From NCBI GenBank assembly GCA_017998475.1, contig JAGODA010000067.1, forward strand, positions 1-12,528: a DNA stretch of 12,528 nt, given 5' to 3'. Under the pieces are notes generated by a model, which was not told where the DNA came from, ran no database searches, and worked only from the letters and a program-made list of their open reading frames with translations. The stretch comes from Spirochaetota bacterium. GTDB taxonomy: Bacteria > Spirochaetota > UBA4802 > UBA5368. A program made the translations under genes and the position numbers. Shown here piece after piece: positions 1-6,129 of the stretch (position 1 is its first letter; the number at the start of each line of letters is the position of its first letter).

Positions 1-4
1 TTCC

Positions 5-631
5 ATGAGAAAGTTTTACGCGGTACTTGCGGTGCTCGCCTTCGTGTTCGCCTTCGCGTTCGGCGCGCAGGCCCAGACCATGACAACGGATATCGTGTTT
101 TTGAAGGTTGGGTATATTCCGGTTTCATTGGCTAGTTACGATATCTCCGGCCAGGATGATCTTGAGTCGAGCGGGCTGGCCATCCAGGGAGAGTATAATC
201 TCAACTTCGACAAGGTCTGGCTCGGACTTGGGCTCGAATATCAGAGATTGAAATCCGAATTCGATAGCGGAACCGGTCATTTCAACCAGTTCATCCAGCC
301 CATGGCTTCGGTAAAATTTGCGGCTCTTGGCGGCCTGTATGTTGGAGCCGGGCTATCGGGAAAATATCTCATCGCAACCGAAAAGGTCGGAGGGGCCGGC
401 GGTTATGAGTGGGAAAAGAAAATCGACCTTTGGGCGAACGGCATACTGGGCTACTACACCCCGATCGGCGAAGGTATATTCCTCGACCTCGAAGGCCGCT
501 TCGGTTATAATCTTACCAAGAATCAGTTCTCAAAAATTAAAGATGATCCCGCGGACTATGATATCGATTCAAACTACGACATCGCATTTTACGTAGGTAT
601 CGGTTTCCGCGCATCCGCGTCCGATTACTAA
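5..631 (+). CDS. Exported small beta-barrel outer-membrane protein
   Basis: A 208-residue protein of unknown specific role. The first 24 residues are a classic signal peptide: basic MRK, a long Ala/Phe/Val/Leu-rich core and an AQAQ end, with cleavage likely near residue 24. The mature part alternates hydrophobic and polar residues with many Gly and aromatic residues, for example GLGLEYQRLKSEF, GGLYVGAGLSGKY and the C-terminal segment DIAFYVGIGFRASASDY. This is the pattern of an eight-strand-type outer-membrane barrel of the OmpA/OmpW kind, and the length suits that. The start lies four bases from the window edge, so its ribosome site and promoter are not visible, and a slightly longer upstream start cannot be excluded. 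A strong terminator follows 26 bases after the stop, so it is the last gene of its transcript. Family assignment is inferred from pattern only. Confidence 0.75.
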   Translation: MRKFYAVLAVLAFVFAFAFGAQAQTMTTDIVFLKVGYIPVSLASYDISGQDDLESSGLAIQGEYNLNFDKVWLGLGLEYQRLKSEFDSGTGHFNQFIQPMASVKFAALGGLYVGAGLSGKYLIATEKVGGAGGYEWEKKIDLWANGILGYYTPIGEGIFLDLEGRFGYNLTKNQFSKIKDDPADYDIDSNYDIAFYVGIGFRASASDY

Positions 632-656
632 AGCTCACGCATTATCCGCCGCATAC

Positions 657-682
657 AACCCCCGCCCATGGCGGGGGTTTTT
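657..682 (+). terminator. Intrinsic terminator of the barrel-protein gene
   Basis: A perfect 10-bp stem (657-666 with 670-679, AACCCCCGCC / GGCGGGGGTT) with a 3-base loop is followed by a run of five T (678-682). It lies just after the stop at 631. Confidence 0.93.
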
Positions 683-784
683 AAATGCCCTCAGCCTGTG
701 GCAGCCCACCTTTAATAATGGGGAGCCTCCATTCAAAGTGCCTTACAAGGTACTAAATCCAATAGTTCGGAAGCCCAACCAACT

Positions 785-826
785 CATCCCCCCGGCCCCC
801 TTCTCTTCGGGGAAGAGAAGGGGGAG
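785..826 (+). repeat. C-rich interspersed palindrome, left copy
   Basis: CATCCCCCCGG is followed by a perfect 13-bp stem (796-808 with 812-824, CCCCCTTCTCTTC / GAAGAGAAGGGGG) around a GGG loop. It is the same element as the one at 934-980, in the opposite orientation. It has no T-run, so it is not a typical terminator. Confidence 0.8.
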
Positions 827-933
827 TTCAGACATCAGGCTTTCTGGAGATATTCGACAACTGGCCCGCGATGGCCGGTTCCTTCTGGAGACGATTCCGG
901 ATGTGATCCTGCAGCGCCTTATGGATCATGACG

Positions 934-980
934 CGACACCCCCTCTCTTTCGTTTAAAGAGAGGGGGCTGGGGGGGTGAG
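934..980 (-). repeat. C-rich interspersed palindrome, right copy (inverted)
   Basis: Read on the minus strand it begins CTCACCCCCCCAG and then has a 12-bp perfect stem (939-950 with 956-967 on the plus strand, CCCCCTCTCTTT / AAAGAGAGGGGG) with a 5-base loop. It matches the left copy at 785-826 in inverted orientation, differing mainly in the stem sequence but with pairing preserved, as expected for a structure-conserved repeat family. Confidence 0.8.
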
Positions 981-1127
981 TTCGAAAAGCTCCCGGCCGA
1001 AAACCGGAAGCCCATCCAACAGGAGCCTCCTTTATCAAAGGTGTGCGACGTACACGATGTGCTAATGCCGGCGTTGCGACAGGACGTCGCGTCTTCAGCC
1101 GGCCGCCGGAGGCGGGAGGATTCCAAA

Positions 1128-1163
1128 GCCCGTAAGCGCGCAAGCATTTGCGCGCTTACGGGC
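1128..1163. repeat. 16-bp perfect inverted repeat
   Basis: GCCCGTAAGCGCGCAA (1128-1143) pairs without mismatch with 1148-1163 around a GCAT loop. It lies just beyond the flaB-1 terminator, away from the gene. No T-run follows on either strand, so it is not an ordinary intrinsic terminator. It could protect a 3' end or be part of the repeat block. Confidence 0.8.
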
Positions 1164-1169
1164 GCCAAT

Positions 1170-1199
1170 AAAAAACCCGCTCTCTCGAGCGGGTTTTTA
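1170..1199 (-). terminator. Intrinsic terminator of flaB-1 (bidirectional)
   Basis: The stem AAAAACCCGCTC (1171-1182) pairs with 1187-1198 around the loop TCTC. It has A-runs on the left and T-runs on the right, so it can end transcripts on both strands. It lies 40 bases past the flaB-1 stop codon. Confidence 0.92.
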
Positions 1200-1239
1200 C
1201 GGTTGCGGTATTCCCTATGGAATCGTCCATGTCTCTGTA

Positions 1240-2091
1240 TCAGCCCCCGAGAAGCTGGAGGACCGTTCTCGTCTTCATGTTGGCCTGGGCCAGCATCGCA
1301 GTACCACTCTGAACCAGTATCTGGTCCTTCGTGAAGTTTACCAGAGTTTCCGCCATGTCCGCGTCGCGTATGCGGCTTTCGGACGCCTGGATGTTCTCAT
1401 AGGCATTCATGAGACCCTTAGAGGCGTACTCCATTCTGTTATAGTAAGCGCCAAGGTCCGCTCTCTGTTTCGCGATCTTCTGCAGCGCGTCGTCCACGAT
1501 GCCGATGGTGCGGTTCGAGTTGTCGGCGGTGCTGAGGTTCGCGAGGAACTTGCCGGTCTTTTCCTTGAGGTTGAGTCCCAGGGACGTCATGGTCCCTATA
1601 TAGACCCTCTCGCGCTGATGCATGTTGGCCCCCATGTGGAACCACATGCTCGCCTTCGGATTGGTCCGCGAGAACTCGCCGAGGAGGAGCTTGAATTTGT
1701 TGAACTCCGCCTGCGACGCGATGCGGTCGACCTCGTCGATCAGCGCCGAAACCTCGACCTGGATCAGCTGACGGTCTTCCTGGGTGTAGATGCCGTTGGA
1801 TGACTGAACCGCGAGCACCCTGATCCTCTGGAGGATCGAAGCGGTCTGGTCCAGGTAGCCTTCAGTGGTCTGCACGAAGGACATGCCGTCCTCGGTGTTG
1901 CGCTCGGCCTGACGAAGTCCCATGATCTGGGTCCTCATCTTTTCGGAAACCGCAAGACCCGACGCGTCGTCGCCGGACTTGTTGATGCGCATGCCGGAAG
2001 AGAGTTTTTCCATCGAAGCGTTCACGTCCCAGTGCTTGAACTTCAGCACCCTGTTCGCGTTGATGGCGCTCATGTTGTGATTGATAATCAT
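1240..2091 (-). CDS. flaB: FlaB-type periplasmic flagellin, copy 1 (downstream)
   Basis: A filament core subunit of 283 residues. The N-terminal helical region is canonical (MIINHNMSAINANR at the start, then SSGMRINKSGDDASGLAVSEKMR, RQAERNTEDGMS, VQSSNGIYTQEDRQLIQVEV and IASQAEFNKF), as is the C-terminal region (ADLGAYYNRMEYASKGLMNAYENIQASESRIRDADMAE, then LVQSGTAMLAQANMK). Only about 50-60 residues separate the two, including the WFHMGANMHQRERVYIGTM segment typical of spirochaete FlaB, so the surface-exposed D2/D3 domains are absent. This suits a filament rotating in the periplasm under a sheath of FlaA. The start is supported by AAAGGAG (2100-2106) eight bases upstream. It lies 207 bases downstream of a second flagellin and is followed by a terminator. 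The leader is highly structured, suggesting post-transcriptional control. Confidence 0.96.
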   Translation of the reverse strand: MIINHNMSAINANRVLKFKHWDVNASMEKLSSGMRINKSGDDASGLAVSEKMRTQIMGLRQAERNTEDGMSFVQTTEGYLDQTASILQRIRVLAVQSSNGIYTQEDRQLIQVEVSALIDEVDRIASQAEFNKFKLLLGEFSRTNPKASMWFHMGANMHQRERVYIGTMTSLGLNLKEKTGKFLANLSTADNSNRTIGIVDDALQKIAKQRADLGAYYNRMEYASKGLMNAYENIQASESRIRDADMAETLVNFTKDQILVQSGTAMLAQANMKTRTVLQLLGG

Positions 2092-2298
2092 ACGTCACAC
2101 TCCTTTGTTTGATGTATGCCCGATCTCCCTATCGGGCAGTAAGGCCGGGTTGCACTAAATAGTCAGGGAATACCTTCTATTCACTGCAACCATCCATTCC
2201 TCGGCAAAGGAAAGGATGCCTGCAGCGATTGTCCCTTCAGTTTTCAAAGAACCGCTCCTCTCCGCCGGGCCGTCCCGACGGAGGGAGGCGCGCTTCAG
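2092..2298 (-). promoter_or_regulatory. Structured leader / intergenic region upstream of flaB-1
   Basis: This 207-base spacer between the flagellin genes can form four stem-loops in the minus-strand transcript, 5' to 3': (i) 2258-2285, GC-rich, right after the upstream stop, one internal mismatch, no good U-run, so at most a partial terminator; (ii) 2191-2218, nine pairs with one mismatch; (iii) 2149-2190, 12 of 14 pairs around a 14-base loop; (iv) 2117-2138, eight perfect pairs around the loop AGGGAG. The Shine-Dalgarno sequence AAAGGAG follows ten bases after (iv). I see no convincing sigma28 (TAAA, 15 bases, GCCGATAA) or sigma70 promoter here, so flaB-1 may be transcribed with flaB-2 or from a site I cannot recognise. 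Confidence 0.65.
2117..2138 (-). promoter_or_regulatory. Candidate CsrA-binding hairpin in flaB-1 leader
   Basis: On the transcript strand TGCCCGAT, AGGGAG, ATCGGGCA forms an 8-bp perfect stem with a six-base loop that holds GGA. It ends ten bases before the Shine-Dalgarno sequence AAAGGAG, which contains a second GGA. CsrA prefers GGA in hairpin loops and commonly bridges such a site to one over the Shine-Dalgarno. A similar hairpin with loop AAGGAG is in front of flaB-2. The function is inferred. Confidence 0.5.
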
Positions 2299-3144
2299 TT
2301 ATCTCAAGAGCTGCAATACGCCCTGCGGCTTGGCGTTGGCGTGCGCCAGCATCGCCGTACCGCTTTGAACCAGTATCTGGTTCTTGGTGAAATCGACCGT
2401 CACTTCGGCCATGTCGGCGTCGCGTATGCGGCTTTCCGACGCCTGGATGTTCTCATACGCGTTCATGAGTCCCTTCGCCGCGTGTTCCATGCGGTTGTAG
2501 TAGGCCCCCAGGTCCGCTCGCTGTTTCGCGATGACGTGCAGCGCCTGGTCGAACACGCCGATGTTGCGGTTCGCCATCTCGGGCGTCGACAGCGTAACCG
2601 GATCGCCCAGCATGTCTTTAAGGTTCAGGGCGCGCGCGGTCATCGTCTGGATGTAGATGCGCTCCCGCTGGTGCATGTTGGGCCCCATGTGGAACCACAT
2701 GGACATCGACCGGCTGAGCCGGGCGAAATCGCCCTGAAGCAGGTTCATCTTGTTGAACTCGGCCTGCGAGGCGATGCGGTCTACCTCATCGACAAGCTGC
2801 GAGACCTCTACCTGAATGAGCTGGCGGTCGTCCGGCGTATAGATGCCGTTGGACGACTGCACGGCCAGTACGCGCATGCGCTGGATGATCTCGGTGAGCT
2901 GCTGCAGGTAGCCTTCGGTGGTCTGAATGAGCGACATGCCGTCCTCGGTGTTTCGTTCGGCCTGCCGGAGTCCCATCACCTGGGTTCTCATTTTTTCCGA
3001 TACGGCCAGACCCGAGGCGTCGTCGCCGGCGCGGTTAATCCGCATGCCGGAGGACAGGGCTTCCATGTTCTTGTCGACATTCCAGTGCTGGAATTTCAAG
3101 ACCCTGTGCGAATTGATAGCGGACAGATTATGATTGATAATCAT
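2299..3144 (-). CDS. flaB: FlaB-type periplasmic flagellin, copy 2 (upstream)
   Basis: A 281-residue flagellin paralogue of the neighbouring gene with the same architecture: N-terminal MIINHNLSAINSHR, SSGMRINRAGDDASGLAVSEK and NTEDGMSLIQTTEGYLQQL; the FlaB-specific WFHMGPNMHQRERIYIQTM in the middle; and the C-terminal ADLGAYYNRMEHAAKGLMNAYENIQ and SRIRDADMAEVTVDFTKNQI. It also lacks the outer domains. The two proteins differ most in the short central segment (about residues 150-200) and the extreme C terminus (here LLR, in copy 1 LLGG). The start is well supported: GGAGG (3151-3155) lies six bases upstream of the ATG. Spirochaetes usually carry several flaB copies with differing positions or amounts in the filament; which this copy is cannot be told from the sequence. 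Confidence 0.96.
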   Translation of the reverse strand: MIINHNLSAINSHRVLKFQHWNVDKNMEALSSGMRINRAGDDASGLAVSEKMRTQVMGLRQAERNTEDGMSLIQTTEGYLQQLTEIIQRMRVLAVQSSNGIYTPDDRQLIQVEVSQLVDEVDRIASQAEFNKMNLLQGDFARLSRSMSMWFHMGPNMHQRERIYIQTMTARALNLKDMLGDPVTLSTPEMANRNIGVFDQALHVIAKQRADLGAYYNRMEHAAKGLMNAYENIQASESRIRDADMAEVTVDFTKNQILVQSGTAMLAHANAKPQGVLQLLR

Positions 3145-3172
3145 TCGATTCCTCCATGAATCATCGTGCGTC

Positions 3173-3194
3173 GAGGCGGCCTCCTTGCCGCTTC
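3173..3194 (-). promoter_or_regulatory. Candidate CsrA-binding hairpin in flaB-2 leader
   Basis: On the transcript strand GCGGC, AAGGAG, GCCGC (3191 to 3176) forms a 5-bp perfect GC stem, extendable by two pairs beyond one mismatch, with an AAGGAG loop. It lies 20 bases upstream of the Shine-Dalgarno GGAGG (3151-3155). The loop matches the core AAGGA preferred by CsrA and mirrors the hairpin in front of flaB-1. The function is inferred. Confidence 0.5.
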
Positions 3195-3309
3195 ATACCG
3201 GGTGATATCCCCGTACGATACTATCTTCGGAATCGATTAGGACTTAATTAAAGGCGATTTAGGCCATTTATATGCCATTTAAGACAATTATATCGAAATA
3301 TGAACTATT

Positions 3310-3338
3310 ATTATATCGATTCATCCTTGTATCATTTA
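3310..3338 (-). promoter_or_regulatory. Possible flaB-2 promoter
   Basis: On the minus strand TAAA (3338-3335) is followed after 14 bases by ATCGATAT, which overlaps TATAAT (3315-3310). This partly fits both the sigma28 form (TAAA, 15 bases, GCCGATAA) and a sigma70 -10 box; no sigma70 -35 box is present. It would give a leader of roughly 160 bases. Weak match, listed as the best candidate in the region. Confidence 0.25.
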
Positions 3339-3664
3339 TTTTTGCATATTTTCCCTTAATCTTTATTTCGGCAGACCGATTTTTCACATGAGCACTTTTA
3401 TTTTTTCACGCTCATCCTCGCCATTCCCGGTCTCGCGTACCCCGTAAAAAAGTATTGCTAAATTATTACGAAAAGTATGCCCTGATGTGATAGACTTTTA
3501 CGGTCGCGCCGAATCGTTTCGGATCCGGGGCGGCGGCTCCGTTCTCAAACAATTGATTTTATCCGTTTCTCCTCATGCCGTTCTGTTATATATACACGGG
3601 TGGAATTCGGCGGGAAATTAATCGTGCGGGGGACCATACTCTCGATAACTGAATTTACCGGACG

Positions 3665-6001
3665 GTGATCATGCTTCCGATCTTCAGGCGCTATACTGCG
3701 GGCATCCGGCAGAGAATACTCATTTACATCCTCATCACATCGCTTATACCCCTTCTCGTTTCCATTGTACTCCTGTATCTCATCGCCAGGGAATCGATTC
3801 TGGACATGGCGGGCAATGCCATGTCAAACTCCATCCATAATATAAGGCGGTTCTGCGAGGTGCAGAGCGAGCAGATCGACGGCCCGCTGGAGAAGGAGAT
3901 CGACCGTTCATTCGCCGTCGCGCGGAGAATATTCGCCGCGTACAACCGGGTATCCTTCACCGGGGAAACGGAGAAGGTGGAAGTGCTGAACCAGGACACA
4001 CAGGAGAAGGATTCCGTCGATCTTCCCGTTATGGCGTCCGGCGCGACGCGGCTTGGGAAAAATTACGGACTGATCGACGAAATCGTGGCCGGGATAGGCA
4101 CTCCCGGCGCGACGGCCACCATATTCCAGCTGCACGGCGAGCGTCTCGTGCGAATCGCGACGAACGTACGCTCCACCGGCGGCGAACGCGCGATCCTGAC
4201 ATACATACCGAAAGACTCGCTCGTGTACCGCACCATAGTGGAAGGCAGGGCGTATCGAGGCCGGGCCATCGTACTCGACAGGTGGAACATCACCCACTAT
4301 GAACCCGTACGCGACACGAGCGGGAAGGTGGCGGGCGCGCTCTATGTCGGAATTCCGGCGCCGAAATCCGCGGTCTTCGAAATGATCTCCGAGACGCGCA
4401 TAGGCGAGACGGGGTATATTTTCGTTCTCAATTCCCAGGGACAGCTGATAGCCCACCCCGAACTCCGCGGGAGGAATATCCGCGACCGAAGGGATACCGT
4501 GACCGGGCACCATTTCATCCGGGAGATACTCCAGATGAAGGAGGGATCGCTCTCCTACAACTGGGACGAGAAGGGGCGGACCGTTCGCAAGATCGCGTTC
4601 TTCACCTACTTCCCGAAATGGGACTGGATAATCACCGCCACCGCCGAACACCAGGACGTTCTCGGAGCGCTCAACACCCTGCTCGTCATCATGACGTTTC
4701 TCCTGGCCGGATTCGTGGTTCTCATCGTAATAGCGAGCAGAACGCTCGCCTCGCGCATTTCGCGGCCGCTCCGCGATATAATCGACACGACCGTGCGAAT
4801 ATCGAACGGCGACCTCGACACCTTCATACCGCAGCCCCATTACGTGAAGTGCGCGGAGGAAAAAAACTGCGACCGGGACGGCTGCCCCGCGCATTCATCC
4901 CGCAACCGGGCGTGCTGGCGCATAGAGGGCACCCTGTGCGCAAACGGCGAGGCCGTGGAGCAGTCTCGCAAGCTCGAGACCTGCCGGGAGTGTGTCGTAT
5001 ACCGCAAGGCCGTGCGCAATGAATTCGACGAGCTGGTCGAGGCGATCAACAACATGGTGATCACGCTTCGCGGCATCATCTCCCAGATCAAGGAGATGAC
5101 GGACAGACTGAACCGCGACGCCGAATCGCTCGCCGATGTGAGCCGCAGGATGGAAGAGGAATCGCAGAACCAGGCCGCCTCCATTGAGGAAACCACCTCC
5201 GCGCACGAGGAGCTCATCGCCACCATCGAAAACGTGGCCGCGGCGGCGGACAGTCAGGCCGAAAGGGTTTCCCGCACCACGGCCGCTATGGAACAGGTCG
5301 CCGTCGAGATGCACGCCATCGGCCGGAACTCCCGCGACGTGACCGACCGCGGCCGGGAGACCGTGCGCGAAGCTCACGCCTCGGGAGAGATGCTCCAGAA
5401 CACGATCAACAGCATCAACAAGATATCGGAGAGCTCGCGCCGTATCGGCGATATCGTCCGCATGATCAACGACGTTTCGGACCAGATCAACCTCCTCTCC
5501 CTCAACGCGTCGATAGAGGCAGCGCGGGCCGGCGAATACGGGCGCGGATTCGCGGTCGTGGCCGAGGAGATCTCGAAGCTCGCCGACACCACCGCGAGCA
5601 ACACCAGGGAGATCGAGGGGCTTATTCGCGAGGTCCGTTCCGACATCGACACCGGGGCCCCCCTGATACATCAGACCGCTTCTGTCATCACCGGCATGAT
5701 AGGCAATATCGAGGAGGCGGCCCGGCTGATCGGCGCGATAGCCGAGAAGGCCCAGCGCCAGATAGAGGACAGCGATACGGTGAAAAGCGAGGTGCAGGAG
5801 GTCAACCTCATGGCCGGCCAGATCGCCCTGGCCACCGGCGAGCAGAAAGTGACCAGTACCGAGATACTCAAGGCGGTGGCCCGCATAAACGAGTCCATAC
5901 AGGAGATCGCCTCCTCGTCAATTCTCATCACCGAGTCGGCCGGGTCCGTACGGGACCAGTCCGAACGGCTTAAAGCCATCGCGGGGCTCTTTAAGGCCTG
6001 A
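3665..6001 (+). CDS. Methyl-accepting chemotaxis protein, Cache sensor with Cys-rich insert in HAMP
   Basis: A transmembrane chemoreceptor that would control CheA and hence flagellar rotation. TM1 spans about residues 19-42. A periplasmic sensor of about 290 residues follows, with features of the Cache_3-Cache_2 type (ATIFQLHGERLVRIATNV, GERAILTYIPKDS, YRGRAIVLDRWNITHYEPVRD, then GKVAGALYVGIP and ETGYIFVLNSQGQLIAHPEL). TM2 is at about 337-360 and HAMP helix 1 at about 362-382 (SRPLRDIIDTTVRISNGDLD). A seven-cysteine insert occupies about 396-443, before HAMP helix 2 (RNEFDELVEAINNMVITLR). The signalling domain is full length; its hairpin tip (DQINLLSLNASIEAARAGEYGR at about 606) is intact. 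There is no C-terminal NWETF-type CheR tether. The frame starts at GTG 3665, but ATG 3671 two codons on is equally possible; the Shine-Dalgarno is weak (CCGGACGG). Confidence 0.94.
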   Translation: MIMLPIFRRYTAGIRQRILIYILITSLIPLLVSIVLLYLIARESILDMAGNAMSNSIHNIRRFCEVQSEQIDGPLEKEIDRSFAVARRIFAAYNRVSFTGETEKVEVLNQDTQEKDSVDLPVMASGATRLGKNYGLIDEIVAGIGTPGATATIFQLHGERLVRIATNVRSTGGERAILTYIPKDSLVYRTIVEGRAYRGRAIVLDRWNITHYEPVRDTSGKVAGALYVGIPAPKSAVFEMISETRIGETGYIFVLNSQGQLIAHPELRGRNIRDRRDTVTGHHFIREILQMKEGSLSYNWDEKGRTVRKIAFFTYFPKWDWIITATAEHQDVLGALNTLLVIMTFLLAGFVVLIVIASRTLASRISRPLRDIIDTTVRISNGDLDTFIPQPHYVKCAEEKNCDRDGCPAHSSRNRACWRIEGTLCANGEAVEQSRKLETCRECVVYRKAVRNEFDELVEAINNMVITLRGIISQIKEMTDRLNRDAESLADVSRRMEEESQNQAASIEETTSAHEELIATIENVAAAADSQAERVSRTTAAMEQVAVEMHAIGRNSRDVTDRGRETVREAHASGEMLQNTINSINKISESSRRIGDIVRMINDVSDQINLLSLNASIEAARAGEYGRGFAVVAEEISKLADTTASNTREIEGLIREVRSDIDTGAPLIHQTASVITGMIGNIEEAARLIGAIAEKAQRQIEDSDTVKSEVQEVNLMAGQIALATGEQKVTSTEILKAVARINESIQEIASSSILITESAGSVRDQSERLKAIAGLFKA

Positions 6002-6014
6002 TATTACAACAAAA

Positions 6015-6044
6015 TGTCCATATTCGGCCATATTTGTCCATATT
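6015..6044 (+). promoter_or_regulatory. Three helically phased CCATATT repeats upstream of promoter
   Basis: CCATATT occurs at 6018-6024, 6028-6034 and 6038-6044, exactly 10 bases apart; the outer two are part of identical TGTCCATATT units (6015-6024, 6035-6044). The array ends 12 bases before the -35 box at 6057, where an activator or UP-element-like contact would act. Confidence 0.6.
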
Positions 6045-6056
6045 TTTGGAAAGAAC

Positions 6057-6084
6057 TTGACACGATTCTTCCGAAAGGTATAGT
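6057..6084 (+). promoter_or_regulatory. Sigma70-type promoter for the M23-like gene
   Basis: TTGACA (6057-6062), a 16-base spacer and TATAGT (6079-6084): a perfect -35 and a five-of-six -10 box. Transcription would begin near 6091 and give a leader of about 40 bases before the ATG at 6130. Confidence 0.8.
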
Positions 6085-6129
6085 AGCGACGTCAAATCCG
6101 CGGCTACCGCAGTTACCCACAGGAGAAGT

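Larger units (their letters stand above)
683..1167. other. Non-coding repeat-rich block between two terminators
   Basis: About 485 bases with no credible gene, lying between the terminator of the barrel-protein gene and that of flaB-1. It holds two inverted C-rich palindromes (785-826 and 934-980), a 16-bp direct repeat with one mismatch (768-783 and 1005-1020, beginning CGGAAGCCCA), a 9-bp direct repeat GGAGCCTCC (722-730 and 1022-1030), a 9-bp repeat TTCTGGAGA (842-850 and 883-891), and a long hairpin (1128-1163). Frames that stay open across it translate to Pro/Arg-rich low-complexity sequence and look like by-products of the repeats. A decayed miniature element or interspersed palindromic repeats are the likeliest reading. 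Confidence 0.7.
3145..3664. other. AT-rich divergent control region between flaB-2 and the chemoreceptor gene
   Basis: 520 bases without a gene. The middle (about 3230-3480) is strikingly AT-rich compared with neighbouring genes, as in promoter and regulator-binding regions. It contains three GCSATTTA repeats (3254-3261, 3263-3270, 3274-3281), a 10-bp direct repeat ATTATATCGA (3287-3296 and 3310-3319) and a leader hairpin for flaB-2 (3173-3194). No good promoter for the chemoreceptor gene could be fixed on the plus strand. Confidence 0.6.

Noticed and set aside
738..1334. A 198-codon open frame on the plus strand across the repeat block
   Set aside because: It runs through palindromic repeats, a long hairpin, the flaB-1 terminator and the antisense 3' end of flaB-1. 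Its product is Pro/Arg-rich without family resemblance, and no ribosome site is present.
2100..2162. Sigma28-like promoter upstream of flaB-1 (minus-strand CCCGATAG with TTTA further upstream)
   Set aside because: The spacing between TTTA and the -10-like word is 19 rather than about 15, and the -10 word forms part of the GGA hairpin stem, which explains its conservation better.
2230..2250. A GTTCTTTGAAAAC word on the minus strand, reminiscent of spacers in rRNA operons
   Set aside because: No rRNA or tRNA sequence is near; the word is short and lies in the flagellin spacer, so it is treated as coincidence.
2341..3159. A 272-codon open frame antisense to flaB-2
   Set aside because: It is a shadow of GC-biased flagellin codons; the His/Arg/Val-rich product matches nothing I know and the opposite strand encodes an unmistakable flagellin.
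3625..3649. Sigma28-like promoter for the chemoreceptor gene (TTAA, then CTCGATAA)
   Set aside because: The spacing is 19 bases and the -35 is only partial, so the match is no better than chance in this AT-rich stretch.
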